In this document: positions 1 to 6,024 of the stretch, piece by piece | Position numbering within the stretch: position 1 is the first letter of the stretch | Layout of the letters: each line of letters starts with the position of its first letter | Assembly: GCA_041690535.1 (NCBI GenBank) | Contig: JAWLHA010000118.1 | Location: 1-7,389 of the forward strand | From: JAWLHA01 sp041690535 | GTDB lineage: Bacteria > Pseudomonadota > Gammaproteobacteria > Thiohalomonadales > Thiohalomonadaceae | Length of the DNA stretch: 7,389 bases | Direction: 5' to 3' | The notes under the pieces: generated by a model | Seen by the model: only the letters and a program-made list of their open reading frames with translations | What the model was told of the DNA's origin: nothing | Databases searched by the model: none | Made by a program: the position numbers and the translations under genes

Positions 1-20
1 GTGAATACATCCATGTACGC

Positions 21-48
21 TCGACGGCCGCGTCCATGCGGCCGACGA
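21..48. repeat. GC-rich hairpin at the window's left edge
   Basis: CGGCCGC (25-31) and GCGGCCG (38-44) pair perfectly around a 6-nt loop. The stem extends outward past one A/A mismatch through TCG (21-23) and CGA (46-48). No T-run follows, so it does not look like an intrinsic terminator. It abuts and slightly overlaps the left inverted-repeat arm. It resembles GC-rich palindromic intergenic repeats common in proteobacteria, but only one copy is visible here, so calling it a dispersed repeat is inference. Confidence 0.45.
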
Positions 49-91
49 CCTGCTTTCAAGGACTTACATCACTCTCTGGTAAGTATGCGTT
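43..91 (+). repeat. left arm of bipartite inverted repeat
   Basis: Two blocks reappear in reverse complement near 731-790. The outer block, 43-68, matches 765-790 at 24 of 26 positions. The inner block, 79-91 (GTAAGTATGCGTT), matches 731-743 at 13 of 13. The spacer between blocks is 10 nt here and 21 nt on the right, so the arms have diverged by an indel. The arms bracket the gene at 315-719. They could be ends of a small mobile unit or two copies of a dispersed intergenic repeat in opposite orientation; the window alone does not decide. Confidence 0.75.
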
Positions 92-314
92 TACCCTGCG
101 AGTCATCGGCGCTCACGCGGGCGCCGGTCAACCATAATGTTAGTATTGGGCTAGCCCGGACGGTTCATGAATCCGCCCCCGCGCCACTCACAGCACAACC
201 TGGCTGGCTCGGTGATTTTTCTATCCGTTCGGTGCTCCAGTACCCTTGCACCGCAGGCGACCGGTTCTTCGCCAGGCTTGCAGCAACTCCAACTACAACG
301 CTAGGATGATTGCC
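92..314. other. non-coding leader of the small His-rich gene
   Basis: I see no convincing gene here; open frames crossing it have no recognisable protein features. It holds a perfect 10-bp palindrome, GGGCTAGCCC (148-157), and a TATAAT-like CATAAT at 133-138 without a good -35 partner, so any promoter call is weak. An 11-mer, GTTCGGTGCTC (227-237), recurs inverted at 1787-1797. AGGA at 303-306 is the likely Shine-Dalgarno for the gene that follows. Confidence 0.4.
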
Positions 315-719
315 ATGGAGGAGATGGGGAGTCTCATCAAGCATCGGGAGATCCGGTTCTGCCGTCTGCATCCCGATCCGCACCAGGCCCATTCGGCAAG
401 CCTGCTGCTGGCCGACGTCGAAGGAGTTCATCACGCCAAACCGGCGTCGAGCCATCTGTTACAAGTAAGCTATGATGTCCGCCACATCACCTTGCATGTC
501 ATCGAGGATGTGCTGGTGGAGTTGGGGCATCACCTCGACAACACGCTCCTAACCAAGCTCAAGCGTTCCCTCTATCACTACACCGAGGAGACCCAACGGG
601 CCAACCTCGGTCTGCACGACTGCTGCAGTCACGGCGTTCAGGTCTTCATCAATCGCTACCAGCGCCTGCGACACGGCTGCCGGGACCGGCGACCGGACTA
701 CTGGCGAAGTTATCTGTAG
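315..719 (+). CDS. small histidine-rich protein with an HMA-like predicted fold, function unknown
   Basis: A 134-residue cytoplasmic protein with no signal peptide or membrane segment. I chose the ATG at 315 because AGGA lies 8 nt upstream; ATGs at 306 and 324 are alternatives. Residues 27-74 (LLLADVEGV, LLQVSYD, IEDVLVELG) follow the beta-alpha-beta rhythm of heavy-metal-associated domains but lack the CxxC metal motif. Residues 75-99 are a basic and polar helix-like stretch (KLKRSLYHYTEETQRANLG). The C-terminus (residues 113-134) has HGCRD followed by RPDYWRSYL and looks like a conserved tail. There are 15 histidines and 4 cysteines (16, 103, 104, 122), so metal binding is plausible. From memory, similar uncharacterised proteins occur in sulfur-oxidising gammaproteobacteria; I cannot verify this. 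It stands alone, bracketed by inverted-repeat arms, and its stop lies 11 nt before the right arm. Confidence 0.7.
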   Translation: MEEMGSLIKHREIRFCRLHPDPHQAHSASLLLADVEGVHHAKPASSHLLQVSYDVRHITLHVIEDVLVELGHHLDNTLLTKLKRSLYHYTEETQRANLGLHDCCSHGVQVFINRYQRLRHGCRDRRPDYWRSYL

Positions 720-730
720 AAGGCCGGGCG

Positions 731-790
731 AACGCATACTTACGCCACGGCCGTGCTGTCAGCGTGTAAGACCTTGAAAGCAAGTCGTCG
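731..790 (-). repeat. right arm of bipartite inverted repeat
   Basis: This arm carries AACGCATACTTAC (731-743), the exact reverse complement of 79-91, and a 26-nt block (765-790) matching 43-68 with two mismatches. The spacer is 11 nt longer than in the left arm. It begins 11 nt after the stop codon of the small His-rich gene, so it could also act as a 3' RNA structure. No T-run and no obvious target-site duplication is visible at the outer ends. Confidence 0.75.
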
Positions 791-1013
791 CAGGAAAGCG
801 TCTCACGGGTGAGCCTGCGTGTGCCCGGAGTGCGGAGGCTGCGACAAGGGCGGTCAAACCTCCGGAAATGCGCCCACGGGTTCATGACGGGTTTGGTCCC
901 TCAACCCACTTTGCATCCAGTAGCAGACTGGAGAAGGGCAAGCAGGCTGGAACACGCACCAGTAACCAGTCCATTCACTTGCCACCCGCTACTTGCATCT
1001 CCATCATATCCCC
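791..1013. other. intergenic region upstream of moeB
   Basis: Non-coding stretch between the right repeat arm and the MoeB-type gene. CGGAGG (833-838) and CCTCCG (859-864) could pair around a 20-nt loop. I see no strong promoter pair and no clear Shine-Dalgarno before the ATG at 1014; the bases just upstream are C- and T-rich. How this gene is expressed is therefore not evident from the sequence. Confidence 0.35.
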
Positions 1014-1763
1014 ATGAACGATCAACAACTCCTCCGTTACAGCCGTCAAATCATGCTGCCCCAGGTGGACATCGCCGGACAGCAGAAACTGTTGGATGCC
1101 AGGGTGCTGATCATCGGCGTGGGCGGCCTCGGCTCGCCCGTGTCCATGTACCTCGCGGCGGCGGGTGTCGGGACGTTGGTACTGGTGGATTTCGACGAGG
1201 TGGATCTCACCAACCTGCAGCGCCAGATCGTCCACGCCAGCGGCGACATTGGGCGTGCGAAGGTCGACTCGGCGCGGGATCGGCTGTTGCAGCTCAACCC
1301 CGAAATCCGGGTCCTCCCCATCAACGGACGGCTCGAGGGCGGTGCCCTGGAACACCAGCTGTCCCAGGCCGACGTGGTGGTGGATGCCACCGACAACTTC
1401 GCCACCCGCTTCGCGCTCAATGCCGCCTGTGTGAAGGCGAGGGTCCCCCTCGTCTCCGGGGCCGCCATTCGCATGGAGGGGCAGGTGACGGTCTTCCTCA
1501 ACGATGGAACCGGCCCCTGCTACCGCTGCCTCTATCGCGATGAGGGTGAACAGGGAACCACCTGCAGCGAGAACGGCGTCCTGGCACCGGTGGTCGGCGT
1601 AATTGGCAGCATTCAGGCCACCGAGGTGCTGAAGATCCTGCTGGGGATCGGCCAGCCCCTCGCCGGGCGCCTGCTCATCATGGATGCCCTCAGCATGGAA
1701 CTGCGGACCCTGCGTCTGCGCCGGGATCCCGCTTGCCCGGCCTGCTCGGCGCAGGGTGGATAA
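1014..1763 (+). CDS. moeB: MoeB/ThiF-family sulfur-carrier adenylyltransferase
   Basis: This E1-like enzyme uses ATP to adenylate the C-terminal glycine of a ubiquitin-fold sulfur carrier (MoaD in molybdopterin synthesis, ThiS in thiamine synthesis), priming it for thiocarboxylate formation in the cytoplasm. It has 249 residues, the length of E. coli MoeB. Visible motifs: the nucleotide loop GVGGLG (35-40), Asp59 with NLQRQ (67-71), Lys83, ATDN (125-128), zinc pairs C169/C172 and C241/C244, and conserved Cys184 in TCSENGV. There is no C-terminal rhodanese domain, unlike MOCS3/MoeZ-type proteins. I chose ATG 1014; an in-frame TTG at 993 would add seven residues that do not fit the family. No moaD, moaE or thiS is nearby, so MoeB, ThiF and HesA roles cannot be separated by context. 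Its final codons GGT-GGA-TAA lie inside a dispersed repeat. Confidence 0.93.
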   Translation: MNDQQLLRYSRQIMLPQVDIAGQQKLLDARVLIIGVGGLGSPVSMYLAAAGVGTLVLVDFDEVDLTNLQRQIVHASGDIGRAKVDSARDRLLQLNPEIRVLPINGRLEGGALEHQLSQADVVVDATDNFATRFALNAACVKARVPLVSGAAIRMEGQVTVFLNDGTGPCYRCLYRDEGEQGTTCSENGVLAPVVGVIGSIQATEVLKILLGIGQPLAGRLLIMDALSMELRTLRLRRDPACPACSAQGG

Positions 1764-1776
1764 GCGCAGCGCATCC
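1753..1776 (+). repeat. partial copy of intergenic repeat, overlapping the moeB stop
   Basis: The 24 nt beginning AGGGTGGATAAGCGCAGCGC are identical to 1866-1889, inside the left arm of the perfect inverted repeat downstream, and are direct-repeated 113 bp apart. The moeB stop codon TAA (1761-1763) is part of the repeat. The copy breaks off at GCATCC, where the other arms continue with ACC. Confidence 0.85.
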
Positions 1777-1794
1777 GGTGCATCTAGAGCACCG
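1776..1794. other. short hairpin just after moeB
   Basis: CGGTGC (1776-1781) and GCACCG (1789-1794) form a 6-bp stem with a 7-nt loop, 12 nt after the moeB stop. No T-run follows, so this is at best a weak or Rho-assisted 3' end, not a clear intrinsic terminator. Its right half is part of the 11-mer also found inverted at 227-237. Confidence 0.35.
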
Positions 1795-1863
1795 AACAGG
1801 TAAACGGAAAGATCGCCAATCGCAGCCAAATTGCGCCGCAGGTGGCGGGGGCAGCGAACCGAG

Positions 1864-1933
1864 GTAGGGTGGATAAGCGCAGCGCATCCACCGTGCGTCG
1901 AATTGGTGGATGCGCTGCGCTTATCCACCCTAC
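1864..1933. repeat. perfect 29-bp inverted repeat between convergent genes
   Basis: Arms 1864-1892 and 1905-1933 are exact reverse complements over 29 nt, separated by a 12-nt loop. The core reads GGTGGATAAGCGCAGCGC. It lies between moeB (ends 1763, +) and the c-di-GMP gene (ends 1967, -), so both transcripts could run into it and form a very stable stem-loop. No T-run follows on either strand, which argues against a classical intrinsic terminator; mRNA 3'-end protection or Rho-assisted termination are alternatives. From memory, repeats with this GGTGGAT-AAGCGC-GCATCCACC pattern are widespread between genes in many proteobacteria. Confidence 0.92.
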
Positions 1934-1966
1934 ATGTTGGGCGCGTCGGATTTATCTATCGGTGCT

Positions 1967-4063
1967 CTAACTGGCTCGCAACTGTCCCACGCAATCGAAA
2001 CCTCTACGCACCAGAGACGCCACCGCCTCCGCGGGTACCGGTCGGCTGTAGTGGAAGCCCTGTACCGTGCGGCAGCCGAGATCGTGGATAATGGCCAGTT
2101 GGTCCACCGTCTCCACTCCCTCGGCGATGACCCGCATCCCGAGGCTCTGCCCAAGATTGATGATGTTCCCGGCGATGACACAATCCCGCGCGTTGGCGGT
2201 GATGTCCTTGACGAACAACCGGTCCACTTTGAGGGTGTCTACGGGGAAGCGCTTCAGATAGGACAGTGAGGAGTACCCGGTGCCGAAATCATCCACCGAG
2301 AGGCGCACGCCAATACGCTTGAGCGCATTCATGGTCGCCACCACCGCATCCGGCTTGTCCACCAAAATACTCTCGGTCAGCTCCAGCTCGAGACAGTGCG
2401 GGGGGAGTCCGCTGTCGGCAAGAGCACTCCGTACGGCACCTTCGAGCTCCTCGGCGACGAAGTGTCGTGCCGATATATTCACCGCGACCGGGACGTCCCG
2501 CCCCAGGGAGGTTCGCCAGCGTTGCCCCTGGCGGCACGCCTCGCGCAGGGTCCAGTCGCCGATGGGAAGGATGTCTCCCGACTGTTCGGCCAAAGGAATG
2601 AACAGCCCGGGCGAGATCTCCCCCAGTTGGGGGTGGTGCCAGCGCAACAGGGCCTCGGCGCCGATCAGCAATCCCTCCTTGATGTCGACCTGCGGTTGGT
2701 AGCGGAGGTAGAGCTCTCCGCGCTCCAGGGCTCCGCAGAGGTCGTTCTGCAGCCGCACCAACTCCAGGGGATCGGTGCCGACCGCCCACTCGGCTTGCGT
2801 CATGTGAGACCGCCGCTTCTGCGCCCGCATCCCCGCGGCGGCATGGCGCAACAGGCCGTGAATGTCACGGGCGTGGTCGGGATAGACCCCCACGCCGACC
2901 CCGGCGGAAAACGTCAGGTGCTGCCCCTGGATCTGGAACGGCCCCCGGACGGTCGCGCGGATCTGCTCAACGGCCGCATCGGGGCACCAGTTCTTCGGGA
3001 GTTCCTCCAGCACCACCATGAACTCATCACCGCTCAGCCGCCCCACCCTGCCCGGGTGGGGCAGGGTCTCGGAAAGCCGCCGGGCGACATCGCGCAGCAG
3101 CTCATCTCCTGCACGGTGCCCCAGCCCCTCGTTAATGAGCTTGAAGCGATCGAGGTCCAGGGAAATGAGAGCCAGTCGTGTGCCATTGGACTGTGCGCGC
3201 ACCAGGGCACGGGAGGTCTCCTCACACAGGTGTTCCCAATTGGGCAGGCCCGTGAGCGGATCGTGGGCTGCAAAAAACGATATCTGCTCGCGGGCATGCT
3301 GCAGCTCGGTGATGTCGCGGACCGTCAGGATCAGTTCGGAGCCCTCTTCCTCCAGCACCCCGATGGCGATCTCCGTCCAGCAAAGCTCGCCGCCCCGGCT
3401 CAGCATTGGCACCTCATACCGGGCATGCCTCCGGCTCGGGACGGTGGCGGAGAGGAATTCCCTCGCCCGGGTGCGGTAGGTCTGATGCACCAGCTGGCTG
3501 AAGGGTCGGTTTTGCAGATCGCTGCCGCTGTAGCCCAGCAGCTGGCAGAAGTGAGGGTTGGGGTGAACCACCCGCCCGCCGCAGAGGATCACCGCGGCGA
3601 TGGGCAGGCTGTCGGCAAACCGGCCCACCCCCGATTCAGCAAGGGCAACGGGGCTGCGGCGCCGGGGCTGCAGTTCGCGCAGGACCACCGGGGGCAACCG
3701 CATCCAGTCGTCTTTCTTCACGAAGTCGCGAACGCCGTGACGCATGGCCTCCAGGGCCGTTTCGCCGCAAATCTCACCTGAGACGATCACGAAGGGCACA
3801 TCCACACTCGCCTTCAGCACCATGTCGTACGCCGAACGGGCGTCGAAGCGGGGCATCGACTCATCGCACAGAATGATGTCCCAGTGCTCGTGCAGCGCGG
3901 CGGCGAATGCCTCGGGCGTATCCAGCCGCCGGGCGCGGAGCTCCCACCCCTCCTCCTCCAGGAGAGCCACCATGAGTCGGTAGTCCGACTCCGAGTCGTC
4001 CACGATCAAGACATCCAGGCTCCTGCCACTAGCCCAAGCTGTCCCATGCATCTTCCCCCCCAT
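1967..4063 (-). CDS. response regulator with REC-PAS-GGDEF-EAL domains (c-di-GMP turnover)
   Basis: A 698-residue soluble protein predicted to change c-di-GMP levels in response to phosphorylation. The start is ATG 4063, with AGGAGG 7 nt upstream; a frame-open extension to 4141 lacks such support. REC is about 16-131: acidic pair D22/D23, phosphoacceptor D67, S95, K116. PAS is about 148-255, ending in the TVRDITE signature. GGDEF is about 260-420: the signature is SGDEF (344-348), the upstream LDRFKLIN with D305 and N311 is intact, there is no RxxD inhibitory site, and the distal part is altered (see findings). EAL is about 435-690 and looks catalytically complete: E470-A-L, N529, E561-L-T-E, D591-D592-F-G-T-G, K612, E648-G-V-E-T and Q668-G-F. 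A net phosphodiesterase is therefore more likely than a cyclase. It follows the NarL-type regulator gene on the same strand after 206 nt. Confidence 0.93.
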   Translation of the reverse strand: MGGKMHGTAWASGRSLDVLIVDDSESDYRLMVALLEEEGWELRARRLDTPEAFAAALHEHWDIILCDESMPRFDARSAYDMVLKASVDVPFVIVSGEICGETALEAMRHGVRDFVKKDDWMRLPPVVLRELQPRRRSPVALAESGVGRFADSLPIAAVILCGGRVVHPNPHFCQLLGYSGSDLQNRPFSQLVHQTYRTRAREFLSATVPSRRHARYEVPMLSRGGELCWTEIAIGVLEEEGSELILTVRDITELQHAREQISFFAAHDPLTGLPNWEHLCEETSRALVRAQSNGTRLALISLDLDRFKLINEGLGHRAGDELLRDVARRLSETLPHPGRVGRLSGDEFMVVLEELPKNWCPDAAVEQIRATVRGPFQIQGQHLTFSAGVGVGVYPDHARDIHGLLRHAAAGMRAQKRRSHMTQAEWAVGTDPLELVRLQNDLCGALERGELYLRYQPQVDIKEGLLIGAEALLRWHHPQLGEISPGLFIPLAEQSGDILPIGDWTLREACRQGQRWRTSLGRDVPVAVNISARHFVAEELEGAVRSALADSGLPPHCLELELTESILVDKPDAVVATMNALKRIGVRLSVDDFGTGYSSLSYLKRFPVDTLKVDRLFVKDITANARDCVIAGNIINLGQSLGMRVIAEGVETVDQLAIIHDLGCRTVQGFHYSRPVPAEAVASLVRRGFDCVGQLRAS

Positions 4064-4269
4064 CGTACGACCTCCTGATTTCTTGCTGCGAGACGACCGG
4101 CCCAACCACGACCAATGTTGTTTGGGCCCACTGTCGCGCACCCGACGGGATGGGGGAATCGGCGGGATTGGGGAGATGGCGTCGTGCTTTGGGGCACGGC
4201 GGTTGTCGGCGTTCGTCTGACAACTACGACGCGCCGCCGGAGGTTGGTATCAGTGGGGAGGTGTTGGGT
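4064..4269 (-). promoter_or_regulatory. 206-nt gap before the c-di-GMP gene, with a small dyad
   Basis: This is the only sizeable gap in the minus-strand cluster, so it may hold a separate promoter. GTTGTC (4202-4207) and GACAAC (4219-4224) form an inverted pair 11 nt apart, a spacing compatible with a dimeric regulator site. I do not see a convincing -35/-10 pair or an intrinsic terminator after the upstream gene. The region carries no supported gene. Confidence 0.3.
4071..4076 (-). promoter_or_regulatory. strong ribosome binding site of the c-di-GMP gene
   Basis: On the minus strand AGGAGG sits exactly 7 nt before ATG 4063. It fixes the start at this codon over the in-frame upstream one at 4141, and it contrasts with the weak or absent sites of the coupled genes upstream. 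Confidence 0.85.
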
Positions 4270-4902
4270 TCAGATGGTGAGTCCGTGCTGCACCACGTAA
4301 TGGGTCAGCTCTGCATTGCTCTTGAGCTTCATCTTGTCCAGGATACGCCGCCGGTAAGTGCTGACGGTCTTGACGCTCAAAGACAGGGCAGCGCCGATCT
4401 CCGAGACGGTCCGCCCGCCCCCGATCATGCAGAGGACCTGATACTCCCGGTCGGAAAGCCCGAGGTGTGGCGGCGAATTCGCGTCGTCATCGAACCGCTC
4501 AGCCAGCAGCTCCGCCACGACCGGGCTAATGTAGCGCTCGCCCCGCAGGGCCTTGGCCACCGCTTGGGAGAGGACCTCCGGGGCGCTCTCTTTGGTCATG
4601 TAGCCGGCGGCCCCGGCCTTGAGCGCACGCAGGGCATACTGGCTCTCGGGGTGGGTGCTGAGCATCAGCACCGGCAGCCTTTTCCAGTGATTCTTGGCCT
4701 GCTTGAGGAGCTCGATGCCGTTCTTGTCGGGCAGGGAGATGTCCATCAACACCAGGTCCCACTCATTCTCGCGCAGCCGCCCCAGGGCCTCCTGGGCGCA
4801 GCCCGCTTCGCCAAACGTAAACCCGAGACCGCTTTCCCGCAGGATCTGCCGGAGGCCCGCCCGCACCACGGCGTGGTCATCGACGATCAAGACCCTCTTC
4901 AT
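4270..4902 (-). CDS. NarL/FixJ-family DNA-binding response regulator
   Basis: A two-domain transcription regulator of 210 residues. The receiver (about 1-120) has D8/D9, phosphoacceptor D54 in LVLMDISLPD, S82 and K104. The C-terminal LuxR-type helix-turn-helix (about 147-210) has LSDREYQVL and the recognition region SLSVKTVSTYRRRILDKM. The start is ATG 4902: it forms an ATGA overlap with the upstream kinase stop, and GAGGGT lies 7 nt upstream; the longer open frame would run back through the kinase gene. The direct coupling to a HisKA_3 kinase, the usual partner type of NarL-like regulators, makes it the probable cognate output. Its target genes are not visible; the c-di-GMP gene next to it is one candidate. 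Confidence 0.95.
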   Translation of the reverse strand: MKRVLIVDDHAVVRAGLRQILRESGLGFTFGEAGCAQEALGRLRENEWDLVLMDISLPDKNGIELLKQAKNHWKRLPVLMLSTHPESQYALRALKAGAAGYMTKESAPEVLSQAVAKALRGERYISPVVAELLAERFDDDANSPPHLGLSDREYQVLCMIGGGRTVSEIGAALSLSVKTVSTYRRRILDKMKLKSNAELTHYVVQHGLTI

Positions 4903-6023
4903 GCATCCACCCTCAACCGCTCTTCGCCCGCTCGGAGAAGGCCTCCCGGAAGTCTGAGACAGACGCACGAACCCTGCCCCGGATGGCCGCTCACCGCCAG
5001 AGTCCCGCCAAGCTGCAACGCCCGCTCGCGCATCCCGAGTACCCCATAGGAACCCTGCTTCTCCAGCTGGGACGGGGCGAACCCCCGTCCGTCGTCGCGC
5101 ACCTCCATGGTCAATCCACCCTGGGGCTCGGCGAGCACACTGACACTGACCGACTCCGCCTCGGCATGTCGGACGATATTGTTCAATGATTCCTGAAAGA
5201 TGCGAAATACCCCCACCGCCGTGTTGGCGTCGAGTCCGCAGCTCTCCCACTCGAGTTCCGGGCTGACCTCCAGGCGGCATTTCTTCCTGAACCGCCGCCT
5301 GAACTCCTTCAGCTGCCACTCGATAGCCGCGACCAGGCCGAGGTCGTCGAGAATGGCGGGGCGCAATTCGGAGATGATGCGCCGCAAGTTCTCCAGGGCC
5401 ATGTCCGTTGCCGCCGCCATGGAGGCCAGCTTCTCCCCCGCCTCGCCATCCCTGCCTTCCATGCGGTTGCCCAGTGCTCGGATGTCCAGCTTCAGGGCGG
5501 TCAGAGCCCCGCCCAGCTCGTCATGGATCTCCCGTGCCAGCCGTGCCCGCTCCTGCTCGCGGGCGGTGGTGAGATGCGCTGTCAGCTCCCGCAGACGTTC
5601 CCGCGACTCGAGGATCTCCTGCTGCGCGGCCCGGTGGGAGCGGCGGATTTCAGCGGCGCGAAGGGCGTGCTCCACCGCAGGGGCCAGGCGACCGAGACGG
5701 TCCTTCATCACGTAGTCATAGGCCCCCGCCTTCATCGCTTCGATGGCGACCTCCTCGCCAATGGTTCCGGAAACGATGATGAAGGGGATGTCCCGCCCCG
5801 AATCGAGCAGCAGACGCAGTGCCTCGAGGGCGGAGAACTTGGGCAGAGAGTGGTCGGAGATGATTAGCTCCCAACCGCTCTCCTCCAACGCTGTCAGCAT
5901 CGACTCGCGGGAGTCCACCTGATGCCAGAGGGGTTCGAAACCGCCGGCCCGCAACTCCTCTGTTACGAGGATGGCGTCGTCCTCGCTGTCCTCCACCAGG
6001 AGAACCCGTATCTGTCTTTCCAT
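4899..6023 (-). CDS. soluble hybrid kinase: REC-HisKA_3-HATPase
   Basis: A 374-residue histidine kinase with an N-terminal receiver in place of a membrane sensor. REC is about 4-122: E11/D12, phosphoacceptor D57 (SDHSLP), S85, K107. A charged helix likely to be a coiled coil (about 120-163) leads to the HisKA_3 dimerisation helix with H167 in REIHDELGGALTALKLD. The ATPase domain has an N-box (ESLNNIVRHA, N282), DDGRGF (310-315) and GVLGMRERA (327-335). No transmembrane segment is seen. It begins 1 nt after the receiver gene's stop (TGA-C-ATG) with no visible Shine-Dalgarno, so translation is probably coupled. It ends in an ATGA overlap with the NarL-type gene. Likely role (inference): phosphorylation of its REC by an upstream kinase tunes its own phosphotransfer to the NarL-type regulator. 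Confidence 0.94.
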   Translation of the reverse strand: MERQIRVLLVEDSEDDAILVTEELRAGGFEPLWHQVDSRESMLTALEESGWELIISDHSLPKFSALEALRLLLDSGRDIPFIIVSGTIGEEVAIEAMKAGAYDYVMKDRLGRLAPAVEHALRAAEIRRSHRAAQQEILESRERLRELTAHLTTAREQERARLAREIHDELGGALTALKLDIRALGNRMEGRDGEAGEKLASMAAATDMALENLRRIISELRPAILDDLGLVAAIEWQLKEFRRRFRKKCRLEVSPELEWESCGLDANTAVGVFRIFQESLNNIVRHAEAESVSVSVLAEPQGGLTMEVRDDGRGFAPSQLEKQGSYGVLGMRERALQLGGTLAVSGHPGQGSCVCLRLPGGLLRAGEERLRVDA

Positions 6024-6024
6024 G

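Noticed and set aside
1..309. Open frame of 102 codons at the left edge
   Set aside because: It runs through the hairpin and the left repeat arm, uses GTG at the very edge, and its protein resembles nothing I know; non-coding is more likely.
43..790. The inverted-repeat unit as an insertion sequence
   Set aside because: The enclosed protein has no transposase motif and no flanking target duplication is visible; the mobile-element idea is kept only as a hypothesis.
975..1928. Minus-strand open frame of 317 codons opposite moeB
   Set aside because: It starts inside the inverted repeat and is the antisense of the MoeB motifs; no recognisable protein features.
1864..1933. The inverted repeat as an intrinsic terminator
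   Set aside because: The stem is very strong, but neither side is followed by a T-run, so it was recorded as a repeat instead.
2396..3781. Long + strand open frame (461 codons) opposite the c-di-GMP gene
   Set aside because: It is the antisense of a gene with clear REC, PAS, GGDEF and EAL motifs. Its protein is rich in Pro, Gly, Ala and Arg and shows no domain; long shadow frames are expected in GC-rich DNA.
4150..5049. + strand open frame of 299 codons opposite the NarL-type regulator
   Set aside because: Antisense of a well-supported response regulator, with low-complexity composition and no domain.
4903..5319. Upstream extension of the NarL-type regulator frame
   Set aside because: It lies wholly within the HisKA_3 kinase gene in another frame, and the ATGA-coupled start at 4902 gives the standard 210-residue family length.
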